Shown here: positions 9,242 to 16,831 of the stretch, in pieces | Numbering within the stretch: the stretch's first letter is position 1 | Layout: each line of letters opens with the position of its first letter | Source: Bog-257 sp963846715 | Lineage (GTDB): Bacteria > Acidobacteriota > Terriglobia > Terriglobales > Acidobacteriaceae | Reading direction: 5' to 3' | Length of the DNA stretch: 64,000 nt | NCBI GenBank assembly: GCA_963846715.1 | Contig: CAWJXA010000006.1 | Coordinates: forward strand, 248,001 to 312,000 | Translations under genes and position numbers: made by a program | Notes under the pieces: model-generated | The model's input: only the letters and a program-made list of their open reading frames with translations | Databases searched by the model: none | What the model was told of the DNA's origin: nothing

Positions 9242-9787
9242 CTAGCCCACGGCGGCGTGGCGTACTTTCGGCCGCGCGTCCTGGCGCTCCCTCGCGTGTC
9301 GCACCAGCACTTTGCCGCGGCTCGTCAAGAAGCGCGCCAGCATGGCGGCAACCCCTTGCAGCAGCACACGGTCGGCAAACCCGAAATTGTTGGGACGGTC
9401 ACTCTCGACGTCAATCACTCCCAACGTGCGCCCTCCGATGCGGATCGGAACCACGATTTCCGACTTCACTTCCAGGAAGCACATGCTGTAGGTTGCGTCT
9501 GCTGTTACATCTGGAACTACCTTTACCAACCCCATTTGGCCTGTAGTCCCCACGTTGCCCCTGCCAAACTCGAACTCATGACACGGCGGCATCGGCCCTT
9601 GCATAGCCTGCCGAACCACTTTGTCGCCGAGAACAAAGTAAATGCCAATCCAGAAATAGTCGCGATGTTCGTAGAGCAGCTTAAGCAGTTCGTCGAGCGG
9701 AGATTTGTCCTTGGCGGGCTGAAACGCCGCCAGCGTTTCTTCGCAGACCTTAAGAAGCTGTCGGGGAGCGTAATAGCGTTTTGACAA
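9242..9787 (-). CDS. GAF-domain protein resembling free-methionine-(R)-sulfoxide reductase
   Basis: A 181-residue single GAF domain with YFWIGIYFVLGDKVV, GRGNVG, VKVVPDV, SEIVVPI and GVIDVES, a pattern shared with fRMsr proteins. Of the three fRMsr cysteines, counterparts of the first and third are present (Cys69 in PPCHEF and Cys103 before FLEVKSEIVVP). The second is replaced by Asn78 in GRGNVG. It may reduce free Met-R-sulfoxide with altered chemistry, or be a ligand-binding GAF domain. It stands alone between the M28 peptidase and patatin genes, on the same strand as both. Confidence 0.7.
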   Translation of the reverse strand: MSKRYYAPRQLLKVCEETLAAFQPAKDKSPLDELLKLLYEHRDYFWIGIYFVLGDKVVRQAMQGPMPPCHEFEFGRGNVGTTGQMGLVKVVPDVTADATYSMCFLEVKSEIVVPIRIGGRTLGVIDVESDRPNNFGFADRVLLQGVAAMLARFLTSRGKVLVRHARERQDARPKVRHAAVG

Positions 9788-9868
9788 CCAATGATCCTGG
9801 GGAAATGTCCGTCACTAGTGTAGTCGCGGAGGGTCGAGACTCCAAAGGCGTTTACGTCAGCGGCCAAG

Positions 9869-10828
9869 CTAAATCGCTGGACTGGCTTGCGGCTGCGGTG
9901 AACTGACCGCCGGCGGGGGCATGGATGGAAGGCCAACCTCCCCGGGAACAGCAGTGTCGGAAGGCATATTCAGCAGAGCTTTCAGTTCCGGCAGGACTGC
10001 GCGCATGGAGGCTTCCCCAAGAGCGATCAGCTCTGGCGAGCGATCGAAACAGTCGAAGGCAAAACTGGCGACGTCGGGCTCGATCACCATGTCCGCGTCC
10101 TTCTTCCAGGTTTCCGCCAGTTTGGATTGTGCAATGGTAAAACACTGGCCGATGACCTCGAAAAGGTGGCGTGGCTCACGTTCGTGACTCCAGTGCGCGC
10201 TCAGGTGAACGCCAAGAACGCGTTCGGCGCCCATCTGACATAGCGGCGTGGTCGGCACCGCATAAGCCAGCATGCCGTCAATGTAGGAGCGGCCGTTAAT
10301 ATCGACCGGCGGAAACATCCCGGGATAGGCGCAACTGGCGCGGATCGAATCGACCAGCGAGCCCTTGGTGAAGACCACTGCCTCACCGGTACGGAAATCG
10401 GTAGCGGTGACGGCAAAGGGAATCTTCAGCTCCTCGAAGGTCTTGCTCTTGAGCACCCGGGCGCAAAAGTGAATCATGCGGTCGGTACTGCAAAAGCCGT
10501 AACGCGAGAACGTCCATCGGGCGAAATCCTTGAAGCGGGCCATTCGCGCCATCTCTTCCATTTCGGCGGCGCTCATTCCGGCGCAGTAAAAAGAACCCAC
10601 CAGCGCTCCTACGCTGGTTCCGGCCACGAAGTCCACCGGAACCCTGGCTTCTTCCAGCGCTTTCAATACTCCAATGTGCAGTATTCCACGGGCGAACCCG
10701 CCGCCCAGGGCGAGTCCCAGTTTGAGGCGCGGTAACGAAAGCGGCAGAGCGGAGACGTTCGAAGGTGGCCGAGAGTACTCACGCGAAAACGCGCGGACGG
10801 AGCGGACCAAGCGATGGATGTTGCTCAC
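9869..10828 (-). CDS. Patatin-like phospholipase
   Basis: A patatin-family serine hydrolase. It has the oxyanion loop GGGFARG, the nucleophile elbow GTSVG (Ser about residue 72) and the catalytic Asp in YIDGML. It should hydrolyse acyl esters of phospholipids or other lipids; about 319 residues with a Pro-rich C-terminal tail. The open frame continues up to 11101, but the extra 91 codons overlap the start of the divergent Nudix gene and look non-coding. GTG at 10828 (SNIHRLVRS) with AGGA upstream is therefore preferred. No signal peptide is evident from this start. Confidence 0.82.
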   Translation of the reverse strand: MSNIHRLVRSVRAFSREYSRPPSNVSALPLSLPRLKLGLALGGGFARGILHIGVLKALEEARVPVDFVAGTSVGALVGSFYCAGMSAAEMEEMARMARFKDFARWTFSRYGFCSTDRMIHFCARVLKSKTFEELKIPFAVTATDFRTGEAVVFTKGSLVDSIRASCAYPGMFPPVDINGRSYIDGMLAYAVPTTPLCQMGAERVLGVHLSAHWSHEREPRHLFEVIGQCFTIAQSKLAETWKKDADMVIEPDVASFAFDCFDRSPELIALGEASMRAVLPELKALLNMPSDTAVPGEVGLPSMPPPAVSSPQPQASPAI

Positions 10829-11022
10829 AGCCTTAATCCTATTGACTGGCGATTGCCCCACTTTAGGGGCACACACTCCGTCTGATGCGGAGGTACCCAG
10901 AAATGATGCCGTAAAGACGGCGAATGTTCCAGTGTCATCTTCCATTCGCATCTTCCCGCTGCGCTTTTGATTGTCAGCATCCCTGGAGTCTGCGAAACTA
11001 GCGGGTTCCTTGGCGAATGCGA

Positions 11023-11548
11023 ATGGTGCGTGAGTTCTCGGCGGGAGGTGTCGTGCTGCGAAAGATGCGCGGCCGCTGGTTCCTGGCCGTGATTGAGCCA
11101 CACATGACGCGTCCCAAGAAGGCCAGCAAGCGTTCTACCCGGTCGGGAAAGGAGGCAGCCAGCGCTGGTGGCCCTTCCTAAGGGCGCCATTGATGAAGGC
11201 GAAAAGCCGGAACAGACGGCCCTTCGCGAGGTCAGGGAAGAAACCGGCCTGCACGCGGACCTGGTAGCCAAACTCGCAGATGTCAAATACTTCTACGTCC
11301 GCAACTGGGGAGACCGTGCGCGCGTATTCAAGATCGTCAGCTTCTATCTGCTGCTCTACCACTCCGGGCGACTGGGAAACATTGCGCCCGAGATGAGAAT
11401 CGAAGTTCAGCGGGCATTCTGGCTTCCTCTCGACGATGCGCCAAAAACATTGAGCTACCGCGGTGAGCGCGAAGTCGTTCAGCGCGCTCTGCAATATCTG
11501 AAAGCCCACCCTGAATTGGGAGACCATGCCACAGACACCACACATTGA
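11023..11548 (+). pseudogene. Nudix hydrolase, interrupted by a +1 frameshift
   Basis: The N-terminal part reads from ATG 11023 (MVREFSAGGVVLRKMRGRWF, then LAVIEP) and hits a stop at 11179-11181. The rest is in the next frame: ALVALPKGAIDEGEKPEQTA, then the Nudix box helix LREVREETG, then VFKIVSFYLL. Joined, they give a normal one-domain Nudix pyrophosphohydrolase of about 170 residues, so one extra base probably lies in the linker between about 11105 and 11165. Gene callers would take GTG 11168 as the start. The last 23 bases overlap the VIT1-like gene. Given similar +1 shifts elsewhere in the window, sequence error is more likely than gene decay. Confidence 0.75.
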
Positions 11549-12221
11549 ACGCCACTTCACTGCAGGCGAAGTCGTCCGCGACGTCGTCATCGGCATGTCC
11601 GATGGGCTCACGGTCCCCTTCGCGCTGGCTGCGGGTCTGTCCGGCGCAGTCGATAACAGCCACATCGTAGTCGTCGCCGGATTGGCTGAGATCGCCGCCG
11701 GCTCAATTGCCATGGGATTAGGCGGATATCTCGCCGCCAAGAGCGATGCCGAGCATTACGAGAGCGAACGCCTGCGTGAGACGCGCGAGGTGCAGGAGAT
11801 TCCCGACGAGGAAGCGCGAGAAGTGCAGAAGGTCTTCGCTGACTACGGATTGTCGCACGACGAAAGTGTTCCCGTAGTCCAGGCACTGACACGGAAACCC
11901 AAAGAGTGGGTCGACTTCATGATGCGCTTTGAGTTGGGACTGGAAGAGCCCGATCCCAAGCGCGCTGTGCAAAGCGCGTTAACTATCGCCGCGTCTTACG
12001 TCGCAGGAGGCATCATCCCACTGGCCCCCTACATGACATTGCACAGTGCGCGCACGGCGCTGGTCTGGTCGATCGTGGTCACCTTGATCGCCCTCGGAGT
12101 CTTCGGCTACGTTAAAGGGCGCTTCACCGGGTCTCGTCCCGGCCGTTCCGCCTCCCAAACCGTTGTGATTGGCGGACTTGCCGCTGGAGCGGCGTTCTTG
12201 CTGGCCAAGTTGATTTCCTAA
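11526..12221 (+). CDS. VIT1/CCC1-family iron/manganese transporter
   Basis: A 231-residue inner-membrane protein of the vacuolar iron transporter family. It has an N-terminal membrane segment (VIGMSDGLTVPFALAAGLSG), a second with IAAGSIAMGLGGYLA, and a cytoplasmic Glu-rich helical region (about residues 78-135: SERLRETREVQEIPDEEARE) that binds metal in VIT1. Three C-terminal hydrophobic helices follow. It probably exports or sequesters Fe2+/Mn2+. GGGAG lies just upstream of ATG 11526, and the start overlaps the Nudix reading frame, so the two are likely co-transcribed. Confidence 0.88.
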   Translation: MPQTPHIERHFTAGEVVRDVVIGMSDGLTVPFALAAGLSGAVDNSHIVVVAGLAEIAAGSIAMGLGGYLAAKSDAEHYESERLRETREVQEIPDEEAREVQKVFADYGLSHDESVPVVQALTRKPKEWVDFMMRFELGLEEPDPKRAVQSALTIAASYVAGGIIPLAPYMTLHSARTALVWSIVVTLIALGVFGYVKGRFTGSRPGRSASQTVVIGGLAAGAAFLLAKLIS

Positions 12222-12255
12222 CCCGATATGGGAAAAGTATTTATGACGATTTCTC

Positions 12256-12285
12256 TTGACTGAATGAGCATTCATTCAGTAACAT
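12256..12285 (+). promoter_or_regulatory. Promoter with FadR-type (TetR family) operator
   Basis: TTGACT (12256-12261) and TAACAT (12280-12285) form a -35/-10 pair with an 18-bp spacer. The spacer is filled by a perfect 9-bp inverted repeat, ACTGAATGA-GCAT-TCATTCAGT (12259-12280). TGAATGA/TCATTCA is the core bound by Bacillus FadR, the TetR-type repressor of fadNAE released by acyl-CoA. Operator, spacing and the downstream fadN-fadA-fadE genes agree, so repression by a FadR-like protein encoded elsewhere is inferred. Confidence 0.75.
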
Positions 12286-12298
12286 CGGTTTAACTTAA

Positions 12299-12347
12299 TA
12301 CGGCGCGCGCCGTTGCCATCCTCACCCCACATCTTACGGCGCGCGCC
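12299..12347. repeat. Direct repeat of TACGGCGCGCGCC, 36 bp apart
   Basis: Two exact 13-base copies begin at 12299 and 12335. The first extends into a full palindrome, CGGCGCGCGCCG. They lie just downstream of the predicted transcription start of the fad promoter, so they could be a second regulator site or form leader hairpins. Confidence 0.6.
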
Positions 12348-12581
12348 TGATTGCATTTTGGGGCCGTTATATGTCCGTTGCCGTGAGGAGAGCCGTGTCA
12401 ACGATGCTGTTGCTTCCGACGTCCCAATTCAACCAGCCGACTTCACACATAATTCAGCAGCCGTTCTTCATCGACCATAATCGAAGTTCGTAGACCCCTG
12501 ATCGCGTCCGCCTGGACGCGACTTTGCTCGCGCAAAGTTAGACAATAGTACGTTCTAGCGCTGGAGTTATTAATACATCCC

Positions 12582-14984
12582 ATGACGAAACGGATTGAGA
12601 AGGTCGCTGTTCTAGGCGCGGGCACCATGGGCGCTCGCATCTCCGCACACCTGGCCAACGCCGGTGTTCCCTCGTATCTGCTGGATATCGTCCCACCGGA
12701 CGCCGACGGCCCGGCGCGCAACCGTATCGCCGCCGCCGGACTGGAAGCAGCGGTAAAGTCGAAGCCTGCCGCGTTCTTTGAGCCGTCGCTGGCCCGACTG
12801 GTCACCATCGGCAACTTCGAAGACGACCTTAAGAAACTCGCCGAAGTGGATTGGATTATCGAGGCGGTCGTCGAGGACCTTGAGCTCAAGCGCAGCCTGC
12901 TTCGCAAGGTTGAGGCGGTTCGTAAGCCAGGCAGCATCATCACGACCAATACCAGCGGGCTGCCGGTGGCCAAGATCGTCGAAGGCTTTCCTGATGAATT
13001 CCGCCGCCACTGGTTTGGAACGCACTTCTTCAATCCTCCCCGCTATATGCGGCTGCTGGAACTCATACCCACTCCCGACGCCGATCCCGCCGCGATGGAG
13101 GCCATCGCGCACTTCTGCGATCTGCATCTCGGCAAGGGCGTGGTGCACGCCAAGGACACTCCGAACTTCATTGCCAATCGCATCGGCACTTTTTCCGCGC
13201 TGAATGTTATGCGTCTGATGCAGGACATGGACCTCAGCATCGAGGAAGTAGACGCACTGACCGGACAAGCCGTCGGCTGGCCCAAGATGGCAACCTTCCG
13301 CCTCACCGACATGGTGGGTCTGGATGTTCTTGGCCACGTGGTTCGCAACGCCGGCACCAACATTCACGATGAGCGCGACGACCTGAAGCTGCCAGATTTC
13401 TTTAAGGTCATGCTGGAGCGTAAATGGCTGGGAGACAAAACCAAGGGCGGCTTCTACAAGAAGCAGAAAAGTGCCGAGGGTGAGCAACGCCTCTCCATCG
13501 ATTGGAAGACGCTCGAATACCGTCCCCAGCAGAGACCAAAGTTTGCCTCACTCGAAATGGCCAAAACCGTCGATAGCCTCCCCGAGCGCCTCAATATGCT
13601 GCTGACACCCTCGAAAGATAAGGCCAGTATTTTTCTCTGGTCGGCTTTGTCTGACCTGTGGACTTATGCCGCCAATCGTATTGGCGAGATCGCCGACTCG
13701 GTAGTCGAGATCGATCGCGCCATGAAGCTCGGCTTCAACTGGGACATGGGGCCGTTTGAGCTGTGGGACGCCGCTGGCGTTGCGAAAACCGTCAAGCGCA
13801 TGCAGGTGGAGGACAAACCAGTCGCGGCCAGCGTCGAGAAATTGCTCGCATCCGGTCATCAGACCTGGTACGCCGACGATCCCAAGGCTGCGAGTGGACG
13901 CGTTTACTTTGACCTCCGCACCGGCAGCTATCGCCCCGAAGTAGTGCCGGCGGGCGTATGGTCGGTCACGGTTGCAAAGAAGTCGAACTTTGTAGTGAAG
14001 AAGAACGCGGGCGCGTCGCTGGTCGATCTCGGCGATGGCGTCGGCTGCATTGAGTTCCATTCGAAGATGAACGCGCTGGGCGGCGACATTGTGCAGATGA
14101 TCACCCAGACCCTGAAGTCCGGCGGCGCAGGCGACAACTTCGATGCCTTCGTCATCACCAACGACGCCGCCAACTTCTCCGTTGGCGCCAACATCATGAT
14201 GCTGTTGATGGCGGTGCAGGAAGAAGAGTGGGACGACGTTGACCTTGCCGTCCGCCAATTCCAGAACATGACGCAGGCGATTAAGTTCTCGTCGAAGCCG
14301 GTGGTGGTCGCGCCGTTCGGCATGACGCTCGGCGGAGGATGCGAGGTCACGCTGCATGCAGCCGCTCGTCAGCCTCATTGCGAGCTTTACTGCGGCCTGG
14401 TCGAGGTCGGTGTCGGCTTGCTCCCCGGCGGCGGAGGATGCAAAGAGATGACGCTTCGCGCGCTTGACAAGGCGTATCACGTGAGGCCCCATGGACGGGG
14501 TGAGAGCGTCGAACTGATGGAAGCCATGAAGCAGGCGTTCGAGACCGTTGCCATGGCGAAGGTCTCCATGTCGGCTTTTGAGGCCCGGAATCTTGGGTTC
14601 CTTTCCACTGGTGACGACATCACTATGAACAGGGAGCGCGTGCTGACCGACGCCAAGGAGCGGGCCCTCGAGCTTGCACACGAGGGATATCGCGCGCCGG
14701 TCCCTCGCGCGGACATTCCTGCCCCCGGCGAGAGCATCCTGGCAACGCTGAAGCTGGGCGTGCACATCATGCGCGAGGGCGAGTTCATCAGCGATCACGA
14801 GGTGAAAATTGCCCACAAGGTAGCCGAGGTGCTCTGCGGTGGCGCGGTGAATCCGGGTACTCCGGTCAGCGAGCAGTATCTGCTCGACCTGGAGCGCGAG
14901 GCGTTCAAGTCGCTGTGTGGCGAGAAGAAGACGCAGGAGCGGATTCAGTACACGCTGAAGACGGGTAAGACGTTGAGGAATTGA
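12582..14984 (+). CDS. fadN: 3-hydroxyacyl-CoA dehydrogenase / enoyl-CoA hydratase (FadN type)
   Basis: An 800-residue bifunctional beta-oxidation enzyme with the dehydrogenase half first and the hydratase half second, as in Bacillus FadN and unlike Escherichia FadB. The NAD-binding GAGTMG motif is at residues 12-17. HFFNPPRYM and VVHAKDTPNFIANRIG mark the dehydrogenase, and a second dehydrogenase C-terminal domain covers about 330-480. The hydratase core is around residues 510-700 (FVITNDAANFSVGANI, GMTLGGGCEVTLHA). It would hydrate enoyl-CoA and oxidise L-3-hydroxyacyl-CoA with NAD. It is first in the fadN-fadA-fadE operon behind the FadR-type operator. Confidence 0.92.
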   Translation: MTKRIEKVAVLGAGTMGARISAHLANAGVPSYLLDIVPPDADGPARNRIAAAGLEAAVKSKPAAFFEPSLARLVTIGNFEDDLKKLAEVDWIIEAVVEDLELKRSLLRKVEAVRKPGSIITTNTSGLPVAKIVEGFPDEFRRHWFGTHFFNPPRYMRLLELIPTPDADPAAMEAIAHFCDLHLGKGVVHAKDTPNFIANRIGTFSALNVMRLMQDMDLSIEEVDALTGQAVGWPKMATFRLTDMVGLDVLGHVVRNAGTNIHDERDDLKLPDFFKVMLERKWLGDKTKGGFYKKQKSAEGEQRLSIDWKTLEYRPQQRPKFASLEMAKTVDSLPERLNMLLTPSKDKASIFLWSALSDLWTYAANRIGEIADSVVEIDRAMKLGFNWDMGPFELWDAAGVAKTVKRMQVEDKPVAASVEKLLASGHQTWYADDPKAASGRVYFDLRTGSYRPEVVPAGVWSVTVAKKSNFVVKKNAGASLVDLGDGVGCIEFHSKMNALGGDIVQMITQTLKSGGAGDNFDAFVITNDAANFSVGANIMMLLMAVQEEEWDDVDLAVRQFQNMTQAIKFSSKPVVVAPFGMTLGGGCEVTLHAAARQPHCELYCGLVEVGVGLLPGGGGCKEMTLRALDKAYHVRPHGRGESVELMEAMKQAFETVAMAKVSMSAFEARNLGFLSTGDDITMNRERVLTDAKERALELAHEGYRAPVPRADIPAPGESILATLKLGVHIMREGEFISDHEVKIAHKVAEVLCGGAVNPGTPVSEQYLLDLEREAFKSLCGEKKTQERIQYTLKTGKTLRN

Positions 14985-15418
14985 GAAACAGTTGTCAGTT
15001 GTCGGTTGTCAGTTCAAACGGCGAAGAAATTAAGAGCGATGCAGCCGAAATCAGACTCTTTGTTTCAGGGCCGGCTGAAGGCACGGTTATGTTGAAACCG
15101 TAATGCTTGAGTATTAGTGGCGCGACGATTGAGTCCCGCTTGCGGGACGGCGACAGGATAGCCCAGGACGTAGCGAAGCGGAGTCCTGGGTAGGACGAAA
15201 AATGCACCCGAGTCCCGTAGGGACGGCAGACGCGGCCCAGGGTTTCAACCCTGGGCGCAGAGCGCGAACATAGATGTCGTGCACGGAGAAAATCAGATCC
15301 CTCCGCTCGGGCTGAAGCCCTCGGTCGGGATGACACATCTTGAAAATGACCGTGACGGCGCACCTGAAGGTGCTCCTTCAAACCAATTTGGATTTTATGC
15401 TAATTGCTGAGGTTCTAA
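14985..15418. repeat. Intergenic repeat block between fadN and fadA
   Basis: No gene seen. The block starts with heptamer repeats (CAGTTGT x2, CGGTTGT, CAGTTCA at 14989-15016). Palindromes follow: GTCCCGCTTGCGGGAC (15133-15148), GTCCCGTAGGGAC (15212-15224), CCCAGG/CCTGGG pairs, and GGGC-TGAA-GCCC (15309-15320). The 15157-15228 part resembles 57652-57723 in order and sequence, so these are dispersed repeat modules. Whether fadA is transcribed through this block cannot be told. Confidence 0.75.
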
Positions 15419-16597
15419 ATGCGTGAGGTTGTAATCGTATCCGCCGTACGTACCCCGGTCGGCAAGGCTTACAAAGGAACGCTGCGGGCAACGCGTCCCG
15501 ATGACCTGGCCGCCGTGGCCATCAAAGGCGCGCTCGAGCGCGTGCCGCAACTTGATCCCAAAGAAATAGAAGACGTCATCCTCGGCTGTGCCATGCCCGA
15601 GGCGGAGCAAGGCATGAACGTCGCACGCATCGCGTCGTTGCGCGCCGGCTTGCCCGTCGAGATTTCCGCCATGACCATCAACCGCTTCTGCTCGTCCGGA
15701 CTGCAGGCCATCGCCATGGCCGCCGAGCGCATTATGGCTGGTGGTGCCGAGACCATCGTCGCCGGAGGCGTCGAATCGATGACCATGATTCCCATGGGCG
15801 GTCACAAAGTCTCAGCCAACCCATGGCTCGTGGGAAACTATCCTGACGCCTATCTCTCCATGGGCCTCACCGCTGAGCGACTGGCGAAACGCTATAACAT
15901 TTCGCGCCAGCAGTCGGACGAGTTCTCGGTTCGCAGTCACAAAAATGCGATCGCTGCCATCGAAGCCGGCAAGTTCGACGACGAGATCGTTCCGGTGCCG
16001 GTGAGCTTCACCACCCCGAACGGCAGCAAACCGAAGCGCACCGACATCGTCTTCAAGATGGACGAAGGGCCGCGCGCCGACACGTCACTCGAAGCCCTGC
16101 TGGCGCTAAAGCCGGCCTTCCACGCGAAAGGCACCGTTACCGCCGGGAACTCATCGCAGATGTCAGACGGCGCAGCGGCCGCAATCGTAATGTCAGCCGA
16201 GCGCGCGAAGGCCCTCGGACTGAAGCCGCTGGCGCGCTACGTCGCTTTTGCCACGGCGGGCTACCTGCCGGAGGAGATGGGCGTCGGCCCGGTGTACGCG
16301 ATACCGAAGGCGCTGAAGATGGCAGGCCTCAAACTGGACGACATCGAAGTGATCGAACTCAACGAAGCCTTTGCTGTGCAGTCACTGGCGGTCATCCAGG
16401 AAGCAAAGCTCGACCTGTCGCGAGTCAACGTCAACGGCGGCGCCATCGCGCTGGGACATCCGTTGGGATGCACCGGCGCCAAGCTGACGGCAACTATCAT
16501 CCGCGAACTCCAGCGCCGCAAGGGACGTTACGGCATGGTGACCATGTGCGTCGGCGGCGGCATGGGCGCGGCGGGCATCTTCGAAAATTTGCAGTAA
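15419..16597 (+). CDS. fadA: Acetyl-CoA C-acyltransferase (3-ketoacyl-CoA thiolase)
   Basis: A 392-residue thiolase that cleaves 3-ketoacyl-CoA with CoA to acetyl-CoA and a shortened acyl-CoA. The nucleophile is Cys91 in NRFCSSGLQA, the His motif is ALGHPLGCTGA and the second Cys is in MCVGGGMGAAG. Also present are the thiolase N-terminus VIVSAVRTPVGK and the AGNSSQMSDGAAA motif. It is the second gene of the beta-oxidation cluster, separated from fadN by a repeat block and from fadE by an inverted-repeat element. The ATG follows a rather poor ribosome site. Confidence 0.93.
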   Translation: MREVVIVSAVRTPVGKAYKGTLRATRPDDLAAVAIKGALERVPQLDPKEIEDVILGCAMPEAEQGMNVARIASLRAGLPVEISAMTINRFCSSGLQAIAMAAERIMAGGAETIVAGGVESMTMIPMGGHKVSANPWLVGNYPDAYLSMGLTAERLAKRYNISRQQSDEFSVRSHKNAIAAIEAGKFDDEIVPVPVSFTTPNGSKPKRTDIVFKMDEGPRADTSLEALLALKPAFHAKGTVTAGNSSQMSDGAAAAIVMSAERAKALGLKPLARYVAFATAGYLPEEMGVGPVYAIPKALKMAGLKLDDIEVIELNEAFAVQSLAVIQEAKLDLSRVNVNGGAIALGHPLGCTGAKLTATIIRELQRRKGRYGMVTMCVGGGMGAAGIFENLQ

Positions 16598-16604
16598 AAG
16601 ATGA

Positions 16605-16796
16605 TTCACCACGGAGGCACTGAGGACACGGAGTTTTTGAAAGATACGCGGAACGAGTCACAACGGAAATGCCGCTACGCGTCAAGACGAGTCGCGCGGA
16701 TTGACGCCGGAAATCGGATTGAGATCACGTTCTGCATTTCTCAGGTTCTTGGTTTTTGAAAAGATTTCTCCGTGATCTCCGTGCCTCCGTGGTGAA
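16605..16796. repeat. Inverted-repeat element between fadA and fadE
   Basis: The ends are an exact 16-base inverted repeat: TTCACCACGGAGGCAC (16605-16620) and its complement GTGCCTCCGTGGTGAA (16781-16796). Inside are further weaker copies of the same words (GGACACGGAG; CTCCGTGATCTCCGTG). There is no ORF. A related, shorter copy lies just after fadE at 18623-18690. It behaves like a small non-autonomous palindromic element. Confidence 0.7.
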
Positions 16797-16831
16797 AACG
16801 ATTTAAAGTTCGGCAACGAAGCGAGGACCAG

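Larger units (their letters stand above)
12222..12581. other. Intergenic leader of the fad operon
   Basis: This 360-bp gap holds the operator-promoter at 12256-12285 and a pair of GC-rich repeats at 12299-12347. About 230 bp of leader with no recognised gene follow before fadN. A promoter at the operator would give a 5' leader of nearly 290 nt, long enough for further regulation, but I see no riboswitch. Confidence 0.5.

Noticed and set aside
10829..11101. N-terminal extension of the patatin gene
   Set aside because: It overlaps the divergent Nudix start, has no conserved sequence, and a suitable GTG start exists at 10828.
13548..14816. 422-codon minus-strand ORF
   Set aside because: It is antisense to fadN and has no recognisable domain.
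15118..15335. Possible CRISPR-like or tRNA-like structure in the fadN-fadA gap
   Set aside because: Palindromes are short, unevenly spaced and matched elsewhere in the window as dispersed repeats; there are no regular repeat-spacer units.
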